A stretch of DNA of 64,000 nt, taken from NCBI RefSeq assembly GCF_021917145.1, contig NC_061065.1, positions 12,211,412 to 12,275,411 of the forward strand, given 5' to 3'. The notes below the pieces were generated by a model. The model made no database searches. It saw nothing but the letters and a program-made list of their open reading frames with translations, and was not told the origin of the DNA. Made by a program: the position numbers and the translations under genes. The stretch is from Hypomesus transpacificus. Lineage: Eukaryota > Chordata > Actinopteri > Osmeriformes > Osmeridae. Of this stretch, positions 1 to 10,043 are shown one piece after another (position 1 is the stretch's first letter; each line of letters begins with the position of its first letter).

Positions 1-92
1 TACATCCGGTTAGAAAAAAAAGAGCTTGAAGAAGAAAGCCAACTTCCTCGAGGTACAATTTCATAAACTATCCGAGTTTTTCCCCAACCAAA

Positions 93-3000
93 ATGTCCAA
101 ACTAGAGGTGTTTAGGGATTTTCTCAACAAACGATTAACAACAGCAGTTTTGGAGATACATAGGGCAGCTGAAAATTCGTTTGCGGATTTCGAAGAGGAG
201 ATTTCTCGTTCAAAGGAGGAGACCGCCAGACTGCAACGTTTGTTGGACATTGTTACTCAGCCTGAAATCAAGATTCACCGAGCAGGTCCGATTTAATAAC
301 TACCGTACAGTTGATTATAATCTTCTGTGTTTATATTCATTATATCTTATTAGATGTTGCATAGTCCCAGATTAGTTCAAAATGTTGAATTATGAATTGA
401 ACTAATAATTGTGAATTATGTAGAGCCAGATGGCTGAGCGGTGACGGAGTCGGGCTAGTAATCTGAAGGTTGCCAGATCGATTCCCCGCCGTGCAAAATG
501 ACGTTGTGTCCTTGGGCAAGGCACTTCACCCTACTTGCCTCTGGGGGAATGTCCTGGTACTTACTGTAAGTCGCTCTGGATAAGAGCGTCTGCTAAATGA
601 CTAAATGTAAATGTAATGTATGAACTGAAGTAGGCCTAGTTCATGTAGAAAGTGAACTTTCCCAACACTGATTATAGACTTGTTTTTTTGTTAGTAAACA
701 TTCGGGATGCGTGCGCAAAGTGCTGGCAGACAACTGGGAAAGGATAGCATTTAAAACGGCAAAAGGACCACACGGATCATACAAAGAGTTAGATTTAAAA
801 AGACCAAAAAAGTCGAGGATGACAACCTTTAAAGGGGCAATTGACTGCAAAACCGATTTTACCTTGTCATAGTTGAATAACGACAGTTCGGTGGGTAAAC
901 TGAACATACCGTGAATATCAAAGTCCATTGACACCTCTTTCCTATTCAAATCTCAAAAAGAAAAAAATTGTCTGTAAAACACTAGCTTTTCAACAAAGCT
1001 ACCGGTCCTACGTAGGACCGGTGATCGCCCTCTTATTGGCTCTGGTCTGTATCTCTGTCACGTCCCAGAATTTACATCCAGACCAGCCCGAGGTAGCGTC
1101 TATCTCCGATACTAGTTTAGCTGCGCGCTGCTCTGTGTAGGCTACTTATAAGGAATTACAAAGAAGAACGTTTTGAATTATAACAAGGATATTAAAAACG
1201 GACCACGGTCGTAAATGCTGTGTTCCAGGCTGTACAGGGAAGGCTAACACTCAGTCTTCCCAAGGAGCCAAACATTCAACAGGCATGGCTGCTGTTGTTA
1301 GGGGTGTTTTTTTTTTTTTTTTTTTGCTGGGCAGTTTTTTTTTACAACCTTTATCTTCAACCAGTATTTTGACATTCAAAAAATAAATCTAACATTAGCG
1401 TAAACTGAGCCAGGTATACGTACCCCTTCAAAAAGGAAGGGATGTTATCAGGAGGTATGCTAGCACAGTGAGGCGTTTGGTTAGTTTGTGTGTTCAAGAA
1501 CTTTGAAGAACGAAATAATGAAGAGGCAAAAGCTATCCGGGGCGAAATTTAAGAAGAATAATAGAAATGTGCAAAGGCGAAAGGTAGGCTAAATCCTTAA
1601 ATTCTGGTCTTATCTTATGATGAATTCCAGATAAGAAAACGTTCATGAATGCGTGAATTGCCCCAAGCACTTTAGTGGAGTTAAGATGTAAAGATGTAGG
1701 GCCTACATTGAACGTGTTCCTACTCCCTGTCAAATTACCTAGTTCTTTAAGGATTTTACAGAGGCGGGTATACCCTCTATAACCTATATAAAAAATGATA
1801 TGTCCATTTATTCTACGTTATACAAAAAAACGCAATTAAAACAGGGGCGCACATATATATAGCCAGTGCAACAACACTACAAATATCTTACTCGTTGCAT
1901 AGCACACCCAATAATTGCCGTGTTTGTCTTCCTTAATGTCCTTAATGCCTAATGGGTGTGCTATGCAACGACTAAGATATTTGTAGTGTTGTTGCATTAG
2001 GCATGAAGGAAGACAAACACGGCAATTTGTCAACAAGTGAGGAATGGTAAAAATCCAAGTGTTGTATTGTCAACTTTAGCGAATGGATTGTATGTAGCCT
2101 AATCTTGCTAGATAGTTAGCTAACGCTAGCTAGCCAGTGACTTCTGACGTTCCTTGTTATTGCCTTTCAGTCGAAACATCAGTTCAAGTTCAGCTGTACC
2201 GACATTTTGGTGAATTCCATTTATTCTAATTTTGTTCAGGTAGATTGATCGCTTAAACTGAGTGAATGTGTGCCACAAGTGACCCTAACCTTCTAAGATT
2301 GTTGTTTGCCAGGCATCAACACAACAGAAGACCAAAAAAACATTATTTGCAGGCGATGGGGGAGTGAATGTGACCGTGCACAGTGTGTGCACCGTTGAAC
2401 AGGGGGGCGTGGCCAAAGCGTAGTTCAGCACAGACTTGACATTTTCTCAGGGATTTTGTTCTTTATTTAATGTTTATTCATCGTTGTGATTGTTGTTGTG
2501 GTTATTTGAAAGAAATGCAGTCTTGCAGGGCAAAATAGCGTTTGAAAATTGCAATTCCGGTTCCGTGCAAAATCGTTTAAAACTTTAAACTTTTGAAACT
2601 TGTTTTTTGTTTTGGGGGGGGGGGGGGGGGGGGCGCCACGAGTGAAGCTCGCCTAGAGCGCCAAATGTGCTAGGACCGCCCCTGACTGTTGTCTATGAGA
2701 AGATCCCGGCGAAGTTCGACACTCAATCATTCATTTGCTCTGAACATTTCACCCAAGACAGTTTTGACAACCTTGGACAATTTCAAGCAGGATTTGCTAG
2801 GAAACTGAACCTGGAAAGAGGTGCTGTTCCGACCGTATGCTCATTGCAACCGCAAGCTATAAGGAAAGTATGATGTTGTACTAACAGTTATTAGCAATGC
2901 TAACGTTTCCTGTATATAGCATACCAGGTAGAATGCTAAATATGTTTCTACACACATCAAATGACTCTAGGTAGACTAGCTGTAGTCGGCATTAGAAGGG

Positions 3001-6000
3001 AAGCTTCCGAAGAATAGCAAACAAATAGCAAACACTCGATACGTCATTCTAGTGAAGTGAAAGGAATCGCTTCACAAGGGAGGGCTCCCTACATCTGTAG
3101 GCTACGCAGCATTGAACTATGGGATCGTTTCCTCAAAGACAAACAGTCGTATTTGTGAACGGTTAAAATGTGTTTAACAGGATCCTGAGGATTGGAGAGT
3201 GGTTCCTTCATTCTTTTGGACACAGTTCAATACCCATTTGTGCTGCCACTGGTTGAAATGATTATCGATGCATTAAGTGGTTTAGGTTAAGGAAACATTT
3301 TAAGGATTGGTTAAGGAAACATTATCTGAGGTTTGTTACGCACCAGTGGCATCTCCATCTATAAAAAAAAACCTTGAAGTACTACAAAAGAAAAACAAAT
3401 TGGAAATGTACAAAGGAGGAGGAAGAGGAGAGATTTAAATCTACGAACTGCAAGAAACCCTTGCGCCACGGCAATTAATAATATACTTTCAGTAAAAAAA
3501 AAATACTCAATAGAAAAGTGACACAGATATGGAGTTGAGTGGAAGATGATGAGATGAGACTATGACCATGTCAGGTGTATTCAATGATCAAATTTAGGTC
3601 TGATTAGTGTGGTGGTTTCTCCGGTTCATGTCCACCTGTCTCTGCAGACATGACCGGGTCTGCCGACGCCAAGCAGCACATCTGATTGTGTATATGTGTG
3701 AGAGAGAGACAGACAGAGATCATTAGATCTGCAAGAATGCCTCACAGCATTGCGATACATTATATACAACACCTATTAGTCCTTGAAGGAAAATAATACT
3801 TTCTATAAACTTGGAAGGGAGATAATGGTGTTTGACATTTGTGGCTCCAGTATTAAAGAACGTTTGGATGGAACCCGTGTGTTCGGAGTCTAGGAAGTCA
3901 ATAAAGAACGTTTAGGACGAGATTCTTTATGAAAGCCTATGAAAGCCTTACGCCATCTTAAGACATCGTCTGCCAACCATTCACGAACATAGAGGAACAC
4001 TTTCTTCCAATCCTTTCTCCGTGTCAGACCTTGTGGTTTCGGGTTAATTTTTCTATGAGGAAGAGAGGGGAGAGATGCAGAGGAGGGAGGGAGAGCGAGG
4101 GAGCGCCAAAGACAGGGAGGGAAAGAGAGTGGAAAAGGAGGAAAATCAAGGCTTTACATTATGTGGTATGAATGTTTTTTAATTCCAGGAGGAGCAGTTC
4201 AATGTGTCAGAAATGGTTGGACTTTTACTTCAAAAACAGCCCCTCACATTGCTTACAACGTCAGGGGCTCGAATAGAATACCTTTGGACACAACTCCAAC
4301 AGCCCAATGCAATGTTCTTCACCAAGGCTCCACTCGACACAAAAACCTCACTCAAATCGAAATGATTCGAACTGAAGACCTGAAGGACAAAGGGTGTGTC
4401 AGTGAAATGGGGAGGAGAGAGAGAAAGAGAGAGAGAGAGAGTAATAAGTAATTAGTAATAAGAAGTGGGCAGAGGAAGTAGGCAGGGCTTTAGTTGATCC
4501 TTAATACAATTGCTATGATTAAAATGATTCAAAACATTCATTTGAGTGAATGAACTTGTATGAAGTAGTGCTGTCAAATGATTAAAATATTTAATCGCGA
4601 AAAAAAACAAAACAAACAGTAGTCTGGTTTATTGCTAACGCCTGTCTAGATAATCTATTTGAAAGAACTGGAGAAAGGCAGGTTCTAGATACAGGATACG
4701 TTAGCATTGCTAGTAACTGTTACTAGTAACACCTAGACTGTAGGCATGTAAACAAGTTTAGCTTGCTAGTTAACGCAAGAGCATAGGTAGAATGTGTAAT
4801 AATTTAGCCTAGTTTATTGGCAATGGGGCTAATGTTGATTCATGTTCCTGACTGTGTTTCATTCAAATAAATAACCTGTGTAATTAAAATCTACAATTCA
4901 CGATGCATGTTTGTACAAATCTTTGTCATGTTATTTTACAGCAAGATATCTAGAGCTAGCCTAGCTAGCTAACTGAAGCCGAGTAGAATCACAATATGGT
5001 TTGGTTGCTAAGCTGTAGCCTAACGTTCTACCCACCTAAGTCAATCCAGTTTGCTTCAACAACAGAAGTGGAAACAAGTAATGTTATCATTTCAAATGAT
5101 ATATAGTAAATCTGTTGAAAACAGTGTTGTGTAGACACAATAGATTTATTTGCGCGTTTTTATTTCAAGTCTCCAACTTCGGTATTTCAGCGAGTGCTGC
5201 TGTTGGCCGTGTTGCGTTTTTGCTCCCAGCTTCACTCTTGATAACCAACCAATCAGCGCACAGCTTATCTAAATATTAATGAGCATACCATAAAAGGAGA
5301 AAAGCTAGTGTTTTTTCCCGGAACATTTCAGAGGATCTGTCAGAGGGCATAGAACAGCACCCGGGCCATTTTCAACCCAACCAATGTTACATACCCTATT
5401 CGGAGACCTTAAGGAACAGTGTGAAATACCCAAAAAACCCAGTCAATTGCCCATTTAAGAGAGAAAGCGATTGGCCAATGATCTCTTGCATCAGAATTTT
5501 GATTTTAGTCACAAAAGTCTTGACATTTTTGTGAGAATGTCCCCGGTACAGACCGCATAGTCGAGCGGCAACCATGTCTTCACGTCATATTTCACAAAGT
5601 ATATAATTTCACAGTTTTACAGTCAATTTTACATCTAAAAAGTCGAGCAGGGCAGTTTAAGAGTTATGGGAATTATGCTTTTAGCCAGCTGGTCCGATAA
5701 TTTTTCTGTTTCGTTTAAATTGGCAATCTGAGTAAGACTGTTCCTGTTACACTGTTTTGACGTTAGCCTCAGTCAGACTTGTCGCTCACTGGCAGTGTGC
5801 ACAATGTTGTATTTCACTCCATTCTACACCAGAAACGTCGGTTTAAAAAAAATGAATTGTGGGCGTGGTTAAGTTGGGCTGGCAGCCAGGCTACAACACT
5901 AGCTAAGGAGAGGTACACTTTTTGCACGTTTCGGTTGGAGTCTGTATGGGTATATGTATGTGGATAGGCAGGTTAGAGAGATTTACTGACTTTTTCTTTG

Positions 6001-9000
6001 GCACCATTCTCCGTTCCCTTGTTCCCCTGTCAAGGTTGTTAGTTGTCACCCCACTGCCAATGTCTCCCTCTCTTTCCTTCTCTCCTTCTGAGACATTCAC
6101 CTCTCTCCCACTGCCTCCCTCCCCATCCCTCACTACTACTGAGTCCTCCTGCCTGAACCTAGGAAGCCAAAAGGCGAGAGAACATTTTGCGGCGCTCCTC
6201 TTACCTAAATCAACAGTCCCCGATTTGTTTTTCAAATCCTTCAACTGGTTAGCTCCTGCGATTCCCACACACCAGTACTCTAACAGTTAGCTAGCTCGTA
6301 GTACAATTTACCGGGGTTAGCTTCTCCACCAGGGCTCTAGACTGAGACCAAATTATCGCATTTTGCATTGTTACTGACAACGATCGCTTACAGTCAACGT
6401 TTTTTGAATAAGCCATTTTCCCCTAAATAAATGTCAAGCTTATTTACGCTTTTGGGGGCATATTTTCAGTTAGCAGATGGTAGTGTTTGATACTGCATGT
6501 GACAACATTGTTAGAATCAGCTTGTTTCAAAGGGGGTTCTTTATTATGAATGAATGCAATACGAGTAGGCTAAATGCTTGAAAATATCACTACAGGCCGA
6601 CTTAAACTATGACGTTTAAGTCATAGTTTAAGTCAGCCCAATGTATTTGTTTTGATGCAACTTTTCAACTATGTGAAGCTGCTATATATCGCCGATCACC
6701 ATTCCCTCTTGCAGGGGAAATAAGAAGACAACCGTTACATGTCACTCCTAGTATTTTGAAGAGGAAATGAGCAGCAACAAATGTATGCTTTTAAATCTAT
6801 GCAATCTTCAAAAACAATAAGTATGCATTTTTTGATAAAATATACAGAATTACAATTGTAAAAGTTCTGTAAAAAAAAAAGACCCATCTGCAACTGATCG
6901 AAGCACACCTTGCAATTTCCCCAGAAATTGTACCCTCTCTAGTTTTAATTTGTCTCTTCATCCAGGGATGCAAACGGCGCGCTTTTCGGCGCCTCCCGCT
7001 TTTTTCACGTGTGTGACTTGTGTGAATCGTGCAAATCCGAAGAGTTTTTTTTAGGGGGGGGTCTGATTATAATTGCACCAACAGTAATTCTGGATTGCCT
7101 CCACCAAACAGATAAATAGGAAATAAGCAAATCAGCAGTATGCGCGCAAGCGTGAACTAGCCTAGGCTAGTCGTGTGTCTTCTTGCTGCATCTTTTACTA
7201 TCTATGGCGAGGTGACTCAATAGGCGGATCCGGACCTAGACGCAATACAAGTTGTGAAGTTTTCATTGGTGCGTGATTTTGTGCTATAGCCAATATTTTT
7301 TTCCTACTGCTTTATATCTTCCGTGTCCAATCTAAAGCTCCATCAGGAATCACTCAACGTTGGCCGCAACCTCTGTGGGTCACGCAGGTTGTGTGTGTCA
7401 TTCGCCACAACGCAGGCTCATTGATTTGCCAACGGTACCGGTTTCTTCTTTAGCGAAAATCATGGCGAGACAAACCCATAAAGCGAAAAGTTAATTCCAA
7501 AAATCGCAAATTTCAGACAGAGTGGGCTGACAAGTATGCATGTGTGCTGCCCGTGGGGATGAATTAGGATAAACATCGAAGGAAATGTGGGAATTAGGTT
7601 AACTGAAACAAGGAATGTGGTGTATAATTATATGAAATGTATGATGAAAATTGGCTAGCAATTTCACGCAAACAAATATAAAGAATAGGTTGCAGCAGTT
7701 TGTCTTTTGACTACACTTGCAAAATCCGCTAATGGGATTGAGCTCGAATAGCTTCGGCGACTTTTTATTGTACAAAATCGCTATCATTAAAAAGGAGATG
7801 CAGTCTTTCGACAGACCCTCCCTCAAGCAAAAACCCGGCGTGCGTGACGCTGAGCGTCCGTGGGAGGGACATAATCGCAACATGTATCCAATGACCGTAT
7901 AGTTTATCTGTAGTTGTCCCCAATACGAGACCCTCCAGACCCAACTTCCCGACCAAATGTTTTTGTGGGCGGGGAGAAGTTGGGCTGGCAGCCAGGCTAA
8001 GCTTCCCTTGCAGTCTTAAAGAAATCGCCTACCGTCATGGATTTTATTGGGAAGGTGACCATACACAGCTTGTGGCAAGTAGAACAAACTACCTCTCAAA
8101 AGTAAGAACCTACAGGCCTTGTCCTCCATTGATCCTGTAGTGAAGGGGCCATTCCCAGGCTGTTACTCAGCTGAAGGAGTTGGCTAGGATCATCAACATT
8201 TAGTGCCCTTAGAGGTGGCCAGGAAGAATAGGAAGGAGTAAAACCAGAAGAAATGTTATATAGTTTGATAAGAGTTTATGTCTCTGAAAAAAAAATGAAA
8301 TTGAATATTACAAATTAGTTTTGATGTTCAGAATGTCAGAATTTTACTCTGTGCATATAAGGGTGGGCCAGGGATGTCAGGGGGTTGGTGGCAATGTAAG
8401 TATATGGATATTTGCCGCGGGGCGAGGGCTGAAATTACTTCTCTCTTTTTTGAACATACATGTGTTTGCATCCCTGTTCATCTGTCAATCTAGGTTGCAG
8501 AATAATGAAGTAGGCCACTGTTGTCTTGCCTCTTCTTCACCCCAGATGTGCAGCAGCTCGCTCTCCCGGAGCCCCCACAGATTAAAAAGGAAGAGGAACT
8601 GTGGACCAGTCAGGAGGAAGAGCAGCTCCAAGGACTGCAGTCTAAAACTACAGACTCCAAATCCACTTATCCCAGTGCGAAACATGACTCTGATCAGGAG
8701 GGATTTTTGGAATGTTCACATCTTCACCAGACTGTGAAAGTGGAGAACCGAGAAGACAACTCTCTACCCACTAACACAACTGAAGAGCAAATCAAAGCAG
8801 AGCCTAATGGACAAGACTATACAGCACCAGAACCAGGCAGTGACTCTCATCCCCTCTCTGTTGTAGCTCCCGACTATCCTAAAGAACAGAGTTTGGAGGA
8901 GGAACAAGGAGGAGTGCTGCTGTTTCGGAACAGAACACAAAACAATAAGGTTCTGACAAGGGAAAATATGCCACAGAGACAACACACAGGAAAAACAATA

Positions 9001-9690
9001 CATCATTGTCAACAATGTAACAAAACTTTTAGTCGGAAAAATAATTTGGTTGCTCATATGAGGACACACACAGGAGAGAAACCCTTTCAATGTCAGGAAT
9101 GTAGTAAAAGATTTAGTGTGAAGTCTCATTTGGTTGAACATGTGAGGACACACACAGGAGAGAAACCGTATGAATGTCAAAGATGTAACAAACGGTTTGC
9201 TCAGAACAGTCATCTGGTTGGACACATGAGGACACACACAGGAGAGAAACCATTTCAATGTCTGGAATGTAACAAGATCTTTGCCCAAAGTGGTTCTCTG
9301 GATAAACACATGAGAATACACACAGGAGAGAAACCTTTTCAATGTCATGAATGTAGCAAACATTTTTCTAAAAGTGGTTCTCTGGAACAACATATGAGGA
9401 AACACACAGGAGAGAAACCATATCAATGTCAGGAATGTAACAAACTATTTGCTTATAGTGGTTCTCTGGTAAATCACTTAAGGACACATACAGGAGATAA
9501 ACCTTTTCAATGCCAGGTATGTGGCAAAAGATTTAACATGAAGGCTCATTTGGTTGGACACATGAGAACACACACAGGAGAGAAACCATATCAATGTCAG
9601 GAATGTAGCAAACTTTTTTCTCAAACGTGTTCTCTTTATAAACACATGATGACACACAGGAGAGAAACCTTTTCAATGTCAGGAGTGTAG
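93..9690 (+). CDS. C2H2 zinc-finger protein, two coding exons (93-285, 8546-9690)
   Basis: Probable nuclear DNA-binding protein of the large teleost multi-C2H2 family; the target is unknown. Exon 1 starts at the ATG at 93 and encodes the usual acidic helical N-terminus of fish zinc-finger genes (MSKLEVFRDFLNKRL, then an EEEISRSKEE stretch). It ends in phase 1 at GCAG|gt (285). Exon 2 begins after ccccag at 8546, giving the junction residues RA-D-VQQLALPEPPQ. The joined product is about 445 residues. An acidic linker containing IKKEEE and VKVEN is followed by eight C-x2-C-x12-H-x3-H fingers from about residue 220, with TGEKP(F/Y) linkers. Finger 8 ends in HMMTHRRETF and stops, because the (AC)n in the linker codons appears 2 bp short; finger-like sequence continues out of frame beyond the stop. 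The pairing of the two exons across an 8.2 kb intron is inferred from family structure and matching phase. No promoter was recognised. Confidence 0.8.
422..613 (+). mobile_element. tRNA-derived SINE, copy 1
   Basis: The tRNA-like head has box A TGGCTGAGCGG (431-441) and box B GGTTGCCAGATCGATTCC (469-486). A body follows with CTTGGGCAAGGCACTTCACC, and the 3' tail reads GTAAGTCGCTCTGGATAAG then AGCGTCTGCTAAATGACTAA. This tail is widespread in fish SINEs and is thought to be borrowed from an L2-type LINE. Three more copies are at 20284, 43861 and 47976. Confidence 0.85.
1001..1022. repeat. Perfect 22-bp palindrome
   Basis: ACCGGTCCTAC is followed directly by its reverse complement GTAGGACCGGT. 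The symmetry stops sharply at both sides. Its role is unknown; it could be a dimeric protein site or a chance or replication-born palindrome. Confidence 0.7.
1867..2026. repeat. Interleaved double inverted repeat (A-B-A'-B')
   Basis: Block A (1867-1910) is the reverse complement of A' (1953-1996) at 43 of 44 positions. Block B (1914-1952) is the reverse complement of B' (1996-2026), apart from an 8-9 bp duplication in B (TTAATGTCC/TTAATGCCT). The blocks alternate, so both stems cannot form as one nested hairpin. Equivalently, B-A' is the reverse complement of A-B' and sits inside it. Confidence 0.85.
2400..2684. mobile_element. Small hAT-like insertion (MITE) in THAP exon
   Basis: The ends are CAGGGGGGCG at 2400 and the reverse complement of CAGGGGCGGTCCTAG at 2670-2684, typical of hAT terminal repeats. 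The flanks are ACCGTTGA and ACTGTTGT, which look like a worn 8-bp target duplication. Removing the element restores V-C-T-V-V-Y-E-K in the THAP reading frame. The interior holds a run of 20 G (2614-2633) and no coding sequence. Confidence 0.55.
2868..5871. other. Intron of the zinc-finger gene, no gene seen
   Basis: I see no convincing exon here. The stretch contains short GA-rich tracts (about 4040-4140 and 4407-4440). The block at about 5200-5460, with CCAATCAG, AATATTAATGAGC and a CCTTAAGGAACAGTG-like stretch, looks like dispersed fish repeat sequence, but I cannot name the family. Confidence 0.4.
5872..5893. repeat. 22-nt motif, copy 1 (repeat end?)
   Basis: AGTTGGGCTGGCAGCCAGG plus CTA is repeated exactly at 7978-7999. 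In both places it is preceded by a related GTGGGCG-rich stretch (GTGGGCGTGGTTA against GTGGGCGGGGAGA). It is probably the terminus of an unnamed dispersed element. Confidence 0.5.
6595..6637. repeat. Near-perfect hairpin
   Basis: GACTTAAACTATGAC (6599-6613) and its exact reverse complement (6620-6634) are separated by GTTTAA. With one mismatch the stem extends by four more positions on each side. There is no poly-U or gene context to make it a terminator. Confidence 0.75.
7478..7567 (+). pseudogene. hAT transposase N-terminal relic
   Basis: One frame reads KRKVNSKNRKFQTEWADKY then ACVLPVG and a stop. This pattern (KRK, FQ-x-x-W, Y/F) is the start of ZBED/GTF2IRD2-like hAT transposases just before the BED finger. 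The finger and the catalytic part are missing. I could not find its termini. Confidence 0.5.
7978..7999. repeat. 22-nt motif, copy 2
   Basis: An exact repeat of 5872-5893 in the same orientation, 2.1 kb away. About 50 nt upstream, CCAGACCCAACTTCCCG (7936-7952) resembles the motif's reverse complement, so 7936-7999 may be a short foldback end of the same element. Confidence 0.5.
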
Positions 9691-9745
9691 TCTGCTCATC
9701 GTGGATCTCTGTATAAACACATGAAGGCTCACAGGTGTAAAACTC
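9691..9745 (+). pseudogene. Out-of-frame ninth zinc finger, decayed
   Basis: Just beyond the zinc-finger stop codon, the sequence in another frame reads AHRGSLYKHMKAHRCK. It keeps the helix and paired histidines of a ninth finger but lacks a clean cysteine pair in phase. It suggests that the ancestral protein was longer and lost its C-terminus by small indels. Confidence 0.55.
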
Positions 9746-9968
9746 TATCAATATCAACAATGTCACATATCTTATACTGTGAGGCTGAGGCCTATCCTAT
9801 AAAGCAAGTTCAGTATACCTGGTATATAATGTATTAGTCTGTCTTCACTAAGCACAACCACAAACTATAACCTACTACAAATATAATTCAATAAATATCT
9901 TACGGCCATTAGCAACAACATGGCTGTTGCCCAAAGCAGGAAGGAAAGCTGGCAAAAAGTTAACATAA

Positions 9969-10043
9969 AGAGCCACACTGGAGAGACGCCGTACAGCTGT
10001 GACATCTATGATGGAACCTTTAGCCAGGCAGGCAGCAATTGAA
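9969..10043 (+). pseudogene. Isolated zinc-finger relic
   Basis: One frame reads KSHTGETPYSCDIYDGTFSQ followed by AGSN and a stop. This is a TGEKPY-like linker and the first half of a C2H2 finger. The second cysteine is replaced by tyrosine (C-D-I-Y), so it cannot bind zinc normally. It is probably the remains of a further finger of the upstream gene or of a sister gene. Confidence 0.5.

Larger units (their letters stand above)
1204..2867 (+). pseudogene. Broken THAP-domain gene (exon pieces 1204-1303, 2353-2399, 2685-2867)
   Basis: The first piece reads GRKCCVPGCTGKANTQS, the C-x2-4-C start of a THAP zinc-binding domain. After a frame change it continues as LPKEPNIQQAWLLLL, matching the FPK...W part of the domain, and stops at a possible donor (1303/1304). 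After a possible acceptor (ttatttgcag, 2352) come VHSVCTV and, beyond an insertion, VYEKIPAKFDTQSFICSEHF. That is the C-x2-H half, followed by the conserved RGAVPTV-type end (ERGAVPTVC). THAP domains bind DNA through a C2CH zinc site and occur in host genes and P-element-like transposases. The frame change, the lack of a nearby in-frame ATG and the insertion at 2400-2684 argue for a pseudogene. No further domain was found downstream. Confidence 0.65.

Noticed and set aside
424-495. tRNA gene
   Set aside because: Boxes A and B are present, but the cloverleaf is worn and the sequence continues into a SINE body and tail.
641-949. 102-codon minus-strand frame
   Set aside because: No recognised domain, no promoter or poly(A) signal, and it lies in a repeat-rich intron.
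5903-6290. Two overlapping frames of about 120 codons on opposite strands
   Set aside because: Low-complexity Ser/Pro and Arg/Glu composition comes from a CT-rich stretch. There are no splice partners and no family resemblance.
8764-9426. 220-codon minus-strand frame opposite the zinc fingers
   Set aside because: A shadow of the repeated finger codons; the plus strand is clearly the coding one.
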